A stretch of DNA of 64,000 bases from JAGLOK01 sp963676355 (lineage in GTDB: Bacteria > Bacillota > Clostridia > Christensenellales > UMGS416): NCBI GenBank assembly GCA_963676355.1, contig OY781093.1, positions 2,790,001 to 2,854,000 on the forward strand, written 5' to 3'. Position 1 is the first letter of the stretch, and each line of letters opens with the position of its first letter. Under the pieces are notes generated by a model, which had not been told where the DNA came from, ran no database searches, and was given only the letters and a program-made list of their open reading frames with translations. Positions 35,320-43,462 of this stretch are shown here, piece after piece. The translations under genes were made by a program, and so were the position numbers.

Positions 35320-38300
35320 CTACCTTCTCACCATTCTCTGATTTCTCCTTTTCTTTTGCCTGAGGTGTAAAGCCGCCGATGCGGCAATCAGGGATACCCC
35401 GATCGCACCAATTGTCCATAAAAGCCATGAGGGATATTTTTCTGTACCTTCATTCTTTGACACTTCAACACTGACAGAACCAAATGGCACTTCTTGGTCA
35501 TCTAAGAATATGATCTGCAAATCTCCTGCAACATCTAACTCATTTTCATCTACTGTTATACTGATAATGCCGTTTTCAGAGTCGTCCACATGAATGATTT
35601 CTCCACCCGGCAGTTTTATGCTACTCGTGCCTTCCGGTAATTCATTAATATTAATCTCTATTGTGATATTCCCCGTCTGGTCATCCCTCTTAACTATACC
35701 AGGCGTAATTGTCATGCCGCTATCCCCCGGCACATTTGTGGCAGTAGCAATCGGAGTCGGGCTTGAAGCAGATTCTGTAGCGGTTGGCGTTACCGTCGGC
35801 GTAGGCCTCATATCGACTCTTATTGAACACTCTGCCGATTTTCCGTCTATTCCAGCCGTTATTACCGCTTCTCCGATTCCAATCGCTTCGACGGTTCCAT
35901 CGGAACTTACCGTTACTACACTAGCATCAGAGCTCTCCCATGTCACATTTCGATGAGTGGCATCCCCGGGATTTGCTGTTGCCACAAGCTTCAAAGTGTC
36001 CCCTATGTGCATCATTTCAAACACACTACTCAGCGAAACATCGATGACCGGTATCTCTACTTTCACCGTGCAAGTCGCGGATACGCCATCTGCTGTTGCA
36101 GTGATAATTGTCGTTCCCGCATCTATTGCTTTTACCACTCCATTCTGGTTAACGGTAGCTACATTGATGTTACTGCTTTTCCATGTTACGGCAGAATACG
36201 TCGCATTAGCTGGGCTGACTTCGGCAAAAAGTGTAAATGACTTCCCTTGGTTAACAGTTTTAGCTGTCCTGTTCAATGTAACTTTATCCACATTTATTTT
36301 CACCGATATCTCGCATGTTGCCGACTTACCATCGGCTGTTGCCGTAATCGTTGTAGTGCCATAGCCGACCGCTGTTACAACGCCGCCTTGGGTAACAGTT
36401 GCAACACCACTATTACTGCTTGACCATGTTACATCGGGATAGGAAGCATCCTGTGGGTTTACAATCGCAACCAATGTATAAGTTCCCCCAATATCAATTG
36501 TTTTTAAGCTGCTGTTGAGCGAAATGGCGCTGACAGAAATTACAACGGTCACATCGCATACTGCCGATTTTCCTTCCGCCGTTGCAGTGATGGTGGCACT
36601 GCCTGCGTTTACCGCCGTCACTTTACCGCTTCCATCCACTGTCGCTATGCTTGTATCACTACTCTGCCAAGTCACAGCTGGATTCGTTGCACCTTCCGGG
36701 CTCACTATAGCGGTGAGAATGGCCGCATCACCTTTATTTATCACCATGGACAAGCTGGAGAGCGTCACGCCCGATACCCGTTGTTCCACGGTAATATCGC
36801 AGATGGCCGTATGATTGCCATCATTTGTCGTCACCGTTATCGCTGAACTTCCACCGGCAACCGCCGTGACGACACCGGACGAATCCACCGTCGCTACAGA
36901 TGGATCACTGCTTTTCCAAGTAATATCCTGATCATTGGCATTCGATGGGGAGACGGTAGCTGTTAAGCTAACGGAATCATTTGACGTATCGCTGTCGCCA
37001 AGAATTAGCGTCTTGCTTGTTGGCGATACGCTCACCCCTGTAACTCTTTGCTCAACTGTAATATCGCATGTATCAGTATATCCGCCATCTGTAGTTTTTA
37101 CAGTAATTGTTGCAGTACCAGCCTTAACTGCTGTGACTAAGCCATTTGAATCTACTGTGGCAACTAATGAATTTGAACTATTATATGTCACCGTTTTATC
37201 AGTCGCATTATTTGGAGATATTGTAGCTGTTAATGTTATCGCATCATTGTTGGTGTCGGCATCGCCTACTACTAGTGTTTGAGCATCGGGAGACAAACTA
37301 ACACCTGTGACTTTTTTACAAACTGTGACAGCACATGTATCAGTATAGCCACCATCCGTTGTAGTAACCGTTATTATTGCTGTGCCTTCACTTACGCAAG
37401 AAACCACCCCTAAAGAGCTCACCGTAGCGACAGTTTCATCTGAACTGCTGTATGACACGGATGTATCCGGAGCATAGTTGGGTGTTACAGTTGTCGTCAA
37501 AGTTATAGTTTCGTTGCTAATGATGTCTAAATTAACACTTTCCGGCAACAGGCTAACGCCGGTCACTGTAATATTATCGCTGATATACGCATATGCAGTC
37601 CCGCTCCAACTATCTGGCACGGAAAAGCCATATGCCATATGGTCTGTGATTGTTTCAGTATTATGAAAAGGAACCACAATATCTAAGTCACTTGGCAATT
37701 CGTTAAGCTTTAAAAAGACAACACTTGAACCCTTTATTGATACTTTACAGCTATCACCATAATAAACTTTTCCATTTCCTATATCATATGAGCGCTCGTT
37801 ATACATTCCAGAAACATTCCCTCTAGCATAAATAAGCCCGCCGCTTATATTAACTATACCTCCTTCACCACCCTGCCCAGTGCCAATGCCAGCACCTCCA
37901 TCACCTCCAGTAGCAGTAATTGTTCCTCCGCTTATATTAACTATACATCCGTCACCACAATTCCCAGTGCCAATGCCAGCACCTCCAGTACCTCCAGTAG
38001 CAGTAATTGTTCCTCCGCTTATATTAACTATACCTCCGTCACCACGATTCCCAGTGCCAATGCCAGCACCGACAAAACCTCCAGTAGCAGCAATTGTTCC
38101 TCCGCTTATATTAATAGTTCCACCATTGCCTCCGCCTATGGCAGCAGCATAATATCCGCCAGTAGCAGTAATATTACCGCCGGTTATGTTAATAGTACCG
38201 GATTTTTGGCCATTTGTAGAACCAATTGCGGTGTTTCCCCCTGATTTAGCAATCAACGCACCTGTACCGGTGATTTCAAGCATCGTGCTTTCATCAATAA

Positions 38301-39522
38301 GTATTGCTTGAGCCCCTTTATATTCATCACCGGAAACATGATATTTATAAGCGGTTAATTCACTGTTACCAGACAAGGTCAGTTTATTGGAATCACCCAT
38401 AAATTTAAGACAGTAATCTGTTGTACTGTTTTCATCATCTATCTTTATTGAGTCAATTTCTAAATCTGCATTGTTTACAAGATATGTTATTGTGAAATTC
38501 TCTTTCGCATCTTGCGATGTTTGAGTTAGTATTACATGTTCTGTCGTATTGATTTCGATATTAGCATCGACTCCCATATCATCAAGATTGTATGTTCCAC
38601 CGGATGTAATGACATAAGAAGCTTCAACATAAACTTCGTTGCTCGTCAAAGTGCCGGATGTCGTTAGATATTGTTCATCTATTGACACCGAAATGTTAAA
38701 ATTGCACTGTATACTTCGACCATCTTGCGCTAATTTAAGCTTTACATGGGTATCATCAACATATGTTACGCTTTGTATGTTTAATCCGTTTTCCTTTGCG
38801 GCAGTGCCCAGAGAGAACATATCCGCAGTGATGAGAGATGAAGTAAAGCCGGTAGTATCAAGAGTTAAATTAAGCTCCATACCGTCAACATTATCTTCCG
38901 TTAAGGCCTCCGGAGCAGAAAGTACAATCGAAGGAACAGCGTATGTAATCTCTAAATAAGGCTTGTTGGAGCTCGCTTCAGAGGAGTTGAAAGAGAACAC
39001 GTTATATTCTGTTATATTGGTAGGAGATAATACAAATGTGACATATTGATCCCCAGCAAACTGATCCTTAACGAACGATGTCACATTCATACTTTGCCAA
39101 CCGGTAGTTATATTTTTATTCGTTAGTATTTCTACATCTTTAGAGGGAAAGATATTATTTTTTTCAGTCCAGTCATCTCTATATGAACCGTAAACCGTTA
39201 GTTTAGGAGAACCACTTGCATTTTGGGAATATATTTTTAGTTTTACGGATTCTATATTATCTGGCAAGGCTGAAATATCAAAGCCAATCATGCTCTGGTT
39301 AAACCCAAGATAGGTTCCCTTCATATAACCTACATATAAAAGCTTACCGCCTGTGGTCCAGCAATCATAAAAACCTGTATTATCCTTGAATTTATCTTTA
39401 TCGGCAGTGATATTCAACGTTAGTATTTCTGCTTTTGCCGTGTCAATACAACAAAAAAATGTTCCCATAAAGGACAGGACAAAAACAGCAACAAATACAA
39501 TATGCAATAACTTCTTTTTCAT
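35320..39522 (-). CDS. Giant surface protein with DNRLRE-like domain, Gly-rich tandem repeats, seven BIG2 domains and anchor
   Basis: The start at 39522 follows GAGGAGG and gives a signal peptide (MKKKLLHIVFVAVFVLSFMG...AKAE). Residues 35-190 look like a DNRLRE/CBM96 beta-sandwich (SMIGFDISALPDNIESVKLKI). A carbohydrate-binding-type region follows with tandem 29-residue repeats (ISGGTITATGG...GGAGIGTG), then seven BIG2 domains of 80-90 residues. A Thr/Pro linker, a conserved C-terminal domain (LPGGEIIHVDDSENGII), a membrane helix and a basic tail complete about 1400 residues. The plan and C-terminal domain match the product of 16599-20747, so the two are paralogues with different N-terminal domains. 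It is likely a cell-surface adhesin or scaffold. Confidence 0.85.
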   Translation of the reverse strand: MKKKLLHIVFVAVFVLSFMGTFFCCIDTAKAEILTLNITADKDKFKDNTGFYDCWTTGGKLLYVGYMKGTYLGFNQSMIGFDISALPDNIESVKLKIYSQNASGSPKLTVYGSYRDDWTEKNNIFPSKDVEILTNKNITTGWQSMNVTSFVKDQFAGDQYVTFVLSPTNITEYNVFSFNSSEASSNKPYLEITYAVPSIVLSAPEALTEDNVDGMELNLTLDTTGFTSSLITADMFSLGTAAKENGLNIQSVTYVDDTHVKLKLAQDGRSIQCNFNISVSIDEQYLTTSGTLTSNEVYVEASYVITSGGTYNLDDMGVDANIEINTTEHVILTQTSQDAKENFTITYLVNNADLEIDSIKIDDENSTTDYCLKFMGDSNKLTLSGNSELTAYKYHVSGDEYKGAQAILIDESTMLEITGTGALIAKSGGNTAIGSTNGQKSGTINITGGNITATGGYYAAAIGGGNGGTINISGGTIAATGGFVGAGIGTGNRGDGGIVNISGGTITATGGTGGAGIGTGNCGDGCIVNISGGTITATGGDGGAGIGTGQGGEGGIVNISGGLIYARGNVSGMYNERSYDIGNGKVYYGDSCKVSIKGSSVVFLKLNELPSDLDIVVPFHNTETITDHMAYGFSVPDSWSGTAYAYISDNITVTGVSLLPESVNLDIISNETITLTTTVTPNYAPDTSVSYSSSDETVATVSSLGVVSCVSEGTAIITVTTTDGGYTDTCAVTVCKKVTGVSLSPDAQTLVVGDADTNNDAITLTATISPNNATDKTVTYNSSNSLVATVDSNGLVTAVKAGTATITVKTTDGGYTDTCDITVEQRVTGVSVSPTSKTLILGDSDTSNDSVSLTATVSPSNANDQDITWKSSDPSVATVDSSGVVTAVAGGSSAITVTTNDGNHTAICDITVEQRVSGVTLSSLSMVINKGDAAILTAIVSPEGATNPAVTWQSSDTSIATVDGSGKVTAVNAGSATITATAEGKSAVCDVTVVISVSAISLNSSLKTIDIGGTYTLVAIVNPQDASYPDVTWSSSNSGVATVTQGGVVTAVGYGTTTITATADGKSATCEISVKINVDKVTLNRTAKTVNQGKSFTLFAEVSPANATYSAVTWKSSNINVATVNQNGVVKAIDAGTTIITATADGVSATCTVKVEIPVIDVSLSSVFEMMHIGDTLKLVATANPGDATHRNVTWESSDASVVTVSSDGTVEAIGIGEAVITAGIDGKSAECSIRVDMRPTPTVTPTATESASSPTPIATATNVPGDSGMTITPGIVKRDDQTGNITIEININELPEGTSSIKLPGGEIIHVDDSENGIISITVDENELDVAGDLQIIFLDDQEVPFGSVSVEVSKNEGTEKYPSWLLWTIGAIGVSLIAASAALHLRQKKRRNQRMVRR
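37844..38104 (-). repeat. Three tandem 87-base coding repeats
   Basis: Copies start at 37844, 37931 and 38018 with an exact 87-base period and few differences. They encode 29-residue Gly-rich units of the surface protein. The near identity of the copies suggests recent duplication and a site prone to length change by slippage or recombination. Confidence 0.85.
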
Positions 39523-39548
39523 TTCAGTAACCTCCTCGCGCAAGTTCA

Positions 39549-39788
39549 TTACGCCTTCTGCTTTCCTAATATCTCAAAAACCTCGCTGATAGACAGCTCC
39601 ACCTTGCCATCCCAGAAAATCATGCTGCCATCCGTTTTAGCGCACTGGAAAAATTCAGGGTCTTTTAGTAAACCAAAACGCATCGTATGTAATTTCGGCT
39701 GCATGTTGAGCACAATGTTGCTCCCATTATCTAGTATGACTTCGAGCCGATAATCTTTTTGGGTATGAACTTCCTTTATTTCTGTCAT
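39549..39788 (-). CDS. DUF2442-like small protein
   Basis: The start at 39788 (MTEIKEVHTQKDYRLEVILDNGS) has GGGAG upstream and gives 79 residues; the frame to 39821 lacks an SD. The pattern, a short beta-rich domain with LEVILDNGSNIVLNM and a final SISEVFEILG helix, matches DUF2442, small proteins often found next to toxin-antitoxin or regulatory genes. It lies just before the giant surface protein gene (26 bases between stop and start) and behind the LuxR-type regulator, so all three may be linked. The role is unknown. Confidence 0.7.
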   Translation of the reverse strand: MTEIKEVHTQKDYRLEVILDNGSNIVLNMQPKLHTMRFGLLKDPEFFQCAKTDGSMIFWDGKVELSISEVFEILGKQKA

Positions 39789-39842
39789 ATATAAATCTCC
39801 CAACCGCACTAATGACAACATGCGTCATTGAATTTGTGTATA

Positions 39843-39911
39843 TAAACAGCCACTATACAATTGTACAGTGGCTGTTTATTCTTTGGGAACTACCCCAGTG
39901 GGTAGTTTTTT
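39843..39911. promoter_or_regulatory. Two hairpins between the LuxR-type gene and the DUF2442-like gene
   Basis: A long near-perfect inverted repeat, 12 bases TAAACAGCCACT (39843-39854) with AGTGGCTGTTTA (39867-39878) and further pairing inside, is followed by ACTACCC/GGGTAGT (39889-39895 and 39900-39906). Read on the plus strand the second has a run of six T. On the coding (minus) strand neither has one, so this is more like an operator or attenuator than a simple terminator. Confidence 0.45.
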
Positions 39912-39929
39912 AGTGTATAATTCTATTTA

Positions 39930-42416
39930 CTAGGCGTCGTCTTCTTCAAAATACTGGTTTAACAGAGAACGCCTGTGTATCGAGAGCTTTGAAAAGACGG
40001 ATTTCAGCGCAAACTTTACCGTGTTGGGTGAAATAAAAAGCTTGTCTGCAATCTCCTTATTTGTCAGGCCCTTGGCGGCCAGACTGGCGATTTCATTTTC
40101 GCGGTTGGTAAGTGACTCATTCTCGTTGGAGAAATACATTCGCTTGATTTTTTCTTTTGCCGAGCCATAGACTTCATACAGCTCCAAAATATGTGCCGCT
40201 TCCTTTTGATAAGCTCCATACATGGTAAGTTCATGAATAAGCGGTTCAATGTAATCGGAGTTTTCCACAAATGGCATCAAAAGTCCGTCCGGAATGGCGA
40301 TGTCCATCGCTTTTTTCAGGTTCTCGTGCGCTTCTTCGGCTCTGTGTATCTTTAGGTTTGCCGCCGCCAGATAGATGTAGGTATAAATGACGCCAAGCAT
40401 ATTCGGATAAAATGAAGCAGTTTCCAAAAAGTATTCCGCACTGCCAATCAATTCGGTATATTGTTCGTTAATAAGCATTACCCTGCCATATATGATATTG
40501 AACATAGCATACGACGCGTGCAGCAGTCGTATATCTCCATTTTGCGGACGGGCAAGAGTCTCCGGTATTTTGTATTTTTGGTCAAGCTGAGAATAGAACA
40601 ACATCTCGCAAAGCTCAACATGATGCAGATATTGGTATTCAACTCGCTCAGCCATTGCCTCGCGCATATTGGCAAGCAGACGAAACATGCTTTGAAAGTC
40701 GCCCTTCATCAGATCGATGCGCGTCTGCAAAAACATAGCGGCAAGTTCGATGCCCCACTGACCGGCAGGAAGGGCTTTTCGTATAGCTTTGTTCAAAAAG
40801 ATCTCCGCACTCACAAAGTCCCCCGAATGGTAATGGCATTCGGCTTCCATCAAATCATCTCCGCCGCTGCCGTTGCCTCTTGTCAGTTTCTCATAACAGG
40901 GAAGACCGGCTTTTAAGTCCGCCAGATTTTCTTTAAGCTTTCCACTTTCCCTATAATAAAGATATAGTGAGGAAGGCGCCCCATGCGTCCAATCCGACTC
41001 CACGTCAAATATCGAAGTGGGCCCCCCTAGCATCCGCCACGCATTTTCAAAATGGGGCACCATTTTCTTCAGATCGTTGAAAGCCGATACCCCATTCAAC
41101 AGCTCAAGCTCGCCTAAAAACCTATTGCGCTGCTCTTCACTCAAACAATCATCTTCTTTGATGTTCTGGGCTACTTCTTGAAAAACCTTCATAAACCATT
41201 CAAACTCATTGTGAAGAATAAAATGAACAGACAGAACCAATAACGCGTAATGATGGCGCTTCCTGATTTCCAAAGGACATTCGTCCAAATACTTTTGCAG
41301 CACTTTCATGTTCTGTTTTGTAAAATGTTTGGCTTTTTCTGCCTCGATAGACTCAAATATGCTTTCAAAGTCTTTGCAGGCATACCAAAACTTCCTAGCA
41401 GCGGTATAATCGAGTTTTTCCTTATACCATTCCGCCGCCTTTCGATACAACTCATCTTTGAATCTAGGACCTCTTTCTTCGAGGACCTCAGAAAGATATT
41501 CTCTAAAGATGCTGTGTATCTGGTAGATCTTCGACCTGCCTTCGTAATAAACGAATGCGTTTTCCTCCACGATTGCAGTAAGCATTTGTCCGGAATCTCG
41601 ATATCCACACATAAATTTAGCTTGTTCTAAAGTGAAACTGTCGAACACAGACAGTTTCATCATAAGCTCTTTCAGGTGTGCTGATAACGGATTATATACT
41701 ATCTTTCCGATCAGCTTGTAAATACTGTCAGGCGGCTCTAAAACACCGTATTCAGTAAAGCTTAGCAACATGAGGTACAGCGCACTGATCCAACCCTCAG
41801 TTGTCGAATACAGCTGATGGGCTTGTTTTTCGCTGATAGATACCCCGCACGCCCTGTAGTATTTGACGATTTCCTTGGAAGTTAGCGCAAAGGTTTCCTG
41901 CGTGATATGGTGCAACATGCCCTTAAGAGACAATTCTTCGAGTTTTTGAAATTTTATAAACCGCCCGGTTAAAATAATGTGAAGGTTTTCAATTTCTGTT
42001 TCAGTGAGCTCAGCAATAATCCTTCCAATCTTCGGGCTGTCAATCAGGTGATAATCATCAATAACCAAGACGCTTTTTTTAGACAAAACAAGGCTGCCCA
42101 ACAGTTGCAGTGTTTCCCGTAAAGACAAATCATCATCTGGAAAGCCGATGTTCGCAAGGCTTGTGGGCAACCCATCATCCAGTTCACCGCACAGACGAGC
42201 AAATGCATTCCATAAATTATCTATTGAATCATCATAAACTTTCAGCCAAAGCACGTCGGCTTCCGCGCTGCTTAAAAAATGTTTAACAGCAGTTGTTTTC
42301 CCGTAGCCCATCGGGGCTTCCACAACCGTTAGCGGATGCTTCCAAACGCCTTTCAACTGCTTAATCAGACGAGGAGTAAAATATAAGCTTTTTGTTTCGT
42401 ATTTTTTGTCGTTCAC
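39930..42416 (-). CDS. MalT-like ATP-binding LuxR-family (LAL-type) regulator
   Basis: The 828 residues start with a GTG and carry Walker A APMGYGKTTAV (residues 34-44), Walker B SVLVIDDYHLI near 115, and a winged-helix and TPR-like middle (about 250-740). The C-terminal LuxR helix-turn-helix has LTNRENEIASLAAKGLTNKEIADKLF and TVKFALKSVFSKL. This is the MalT/LAL layout of ATP- and inducer-dependent activators. The next genes on the same strand are the DUF2442-like gene and the giant surface protein gene, its likely targets. The SD is weak (only AGG nearby). Confidence 0.9.
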   Translation of the reverse strand: MNDKKYETKSLYFTPRLIKQLKGVWKHPLTVVEAPMGYGKTTAVKHFLSSAEADVLWLKVYDDSIDNLWNAFARLCGELDDGLPTSLANIGFPDDDLSLRETLQLLGSLVLSKKSVLVIDDYHLIDSPKIGRIIAELTETEIENLHIILTGRFIKFQKLEELSLKGMLHHITQETFALTSKEIVKYYRACGVSISEKQAHQLYSTTEGWISALYLMLLSFTEYGVLEPPDSIYKLIGKIVYNPLSAHLKELMMKLSVFDSFTLEQAKFMCGYRDSGQMLTAIVEENAFVYYEGRSKIYQIHSIFREYLSEVLEERGPRFKDELYRKAAEWYKEKLDYTAARKFWYACKDFESIFESIEAEKAKHFTKQNMKVLQKYLDECPLEIRKRHHYALLVLSVHFILHNEFEWFMKVFQEVAQNIKEDDCLSEEQRNRFLGELELLNGVSAFNDLKKMVPHFENAWRMLGGPTSIFDVESDWTHGAPSSLYLYYRESGKLKENLADLKAGLPCYEKLTRGNGSGGDDLMEAECHYHSGDFVSAEIFLNKAIRKALPAGQWGIELAAMFLQTRIDLMKGDFQSMFRLLANMREAMAERVEYQYLHHVELCEMLFYSQLDQKYKIPETLARPQNGDIRLLHASYAMFNIIYGRVMLINEQYTELIGSAEYFLETASFYPNMLGVIYTYIYLAAANLKIHRAEEAHENLKKAMDIAIPDGLLMPFVENSDYIEPLIHELTMYGAYQKEAAHILELYEVYGSAKEKIKRMYFSNENESLTNRENEIASLAAKGLTNKEIADKLFISPNTVKFALKSVFSKLSIHRRSLLNQYFEEDDA

Positions 42417-42483
42417 TGTGATAACCTGCTTTAACTATTTTTAGCTTATACATTTTACTACACTTTATCCTTTTATCCAAGAT

Positions 42484-43128
42484 TCACAGATGAAACTTCG
42501 TATTTTTGTTACTCATATCACCCAAGGCTATCATTGGACTTGAGTCAATAGGTCTAAAATAATATGGGCATGATTCTTTTCTACACTCCAAGTTGTTCTC
42601 GCTGTACGAGCATCTAATATCCGGCATCTCACCGAGGTCAAGATTCATTTTATTCTTCATGAACTTCATCGTTGCCTCCAATGTTGCAAAACAGGTGCGT
42701 TTGCAGCAGCGCGGCCCACCTAGTGCCGCAATATCTCGCAAGCATTCCGAAGTCAGCCTGTTAGCCAGTGCCCATTTTTCAGTTGAATACGGACTTGTGT
42801 CTGTCAGCAGAGATAAAAAAATTCCGCTTCCCACAGCCGCCCCGCATACGCCATACCAACCGCAAAATCCTGCAAGTATATTTTTAGCGCGTTCTTCAGC
42901 AATTATCAGATCTTTTCCCAGTATTTCCTTGTCGTCATTTTTTAATCTCCTATATACTGTTAAAAGAACGGCAGGTATAAGAAAATGATGTTCAGGGCAA
43001 TGCATAGGAAAATCGAAATTCTCCCAAACCTTCTCCATCAATTGCAATGGCTTTGCTTCGTTATCAAAACCATTAAGGCAAATTATTTTTATATTTTCAT
43101 ATAGTTTTTCATTGATCGCATATGTCAT
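42484..43128 (-). CDS. Cys-rich protein resembling DUF5714
   Basis: The 214 residues have HCPEHHFLIPAVLL near residue 38-52, GWYGVCGAAVGSGIF near the middle, GGPRCCKRTCFATLEA, and a C-terminal cluster CRKESCPYYF. The many conserved Cys and His suggest a metal or Fe-S site. The pattern fits what I recall of the DUF5714 family in anaerobes, whose biochemical role is unknown; this match is from memory of the motif and not certain. GAGAGGA precedes the ATG. It lies 67 bases upstream of the MalT-like gene on the same strand and could share its transcript. Confidence 0.6.
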   Translation of the reverse strand: MTYAINEKLYENIKIICLNGFDNEAKPLQLMEKVWENFDFPMHCPEHHFLIPAVLLTVYRRLKNDDKEILGKDLIIAEERAKNILAGFCGWYGVCGAAVGSGIFLSLLTDTSPYSTEKWALANRLTSECLRDIAALGGPRCCKRTCFATLEATMKFMKNKMNLDLGEMPDIRCSYSENNLECRKESCPYYFRPIDSSPMIALGDMSNKNTKFHL

Positions 43129-43458
43129 TGTTTATCCTCTCACGATATATGTTGCGATGCTTGAAATGCATCAGGTGTTTTCCTTTTCTTTACGCAACTC
43201 TTCTACATGTATAGCTATTTTCGGGATTTATAAAAACATCTATGTGTTTTGCTAAAAATTTCTCACGATAAAAAAAGCACGCGAGATTTTATACCTACTT
43301 TCCAAGGTTGCTTACAACGCTCAGCTTATTGTATCTGCAAATCCAGATGAATTATTTAAAGTAGGATGTCAGCTGCAAAAAGAAATTGCTGAAACTGTTT
43401 TTAATACGCTTAGTCAAGTAGCGTTTAGCAACAAAAAAAGATTTATTATTTTATTTAG
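43129..43458. other. Region between the accessory region and the cobalamin locus
   Basis: About 330 bases with no gene that has a start. The right half holds the plus-strand coding-like remnant listed next. Confidence 0.4.
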
Positions 43459-43462
43459 CTAA
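43256..43462 (+). pseudogene. Start-less coding-like remnant
   Basis: A plus-strand frame of 68 codons without any ATG reads AREILYLLSKVAYNAQLIVS and then NPDELFKVGCQLQKEIAET to a TAA that overlaps the end of the chlD-like gene. Its amphipathic helices and codon use look like real protein. No start or SD is present, and the family is unknown. It may be the tail of a gene lost at this junction. Confidence 0.3.

Noticed and set aside
37844..38104. CRISPR-like direct repeats
   Set aside because: The units are contiguous, in frame and encode 29-residue Gly-rich repeats; there are no spacers or cas genes.
37880..38152. Proline-rich plus-strand protein opposite the surface gene
   Set aside because: It is the antisense shadow of Gly-rich repeats, with no SD or family match. 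The same holds for similar frames at 19411-19623 and 35594-37282.
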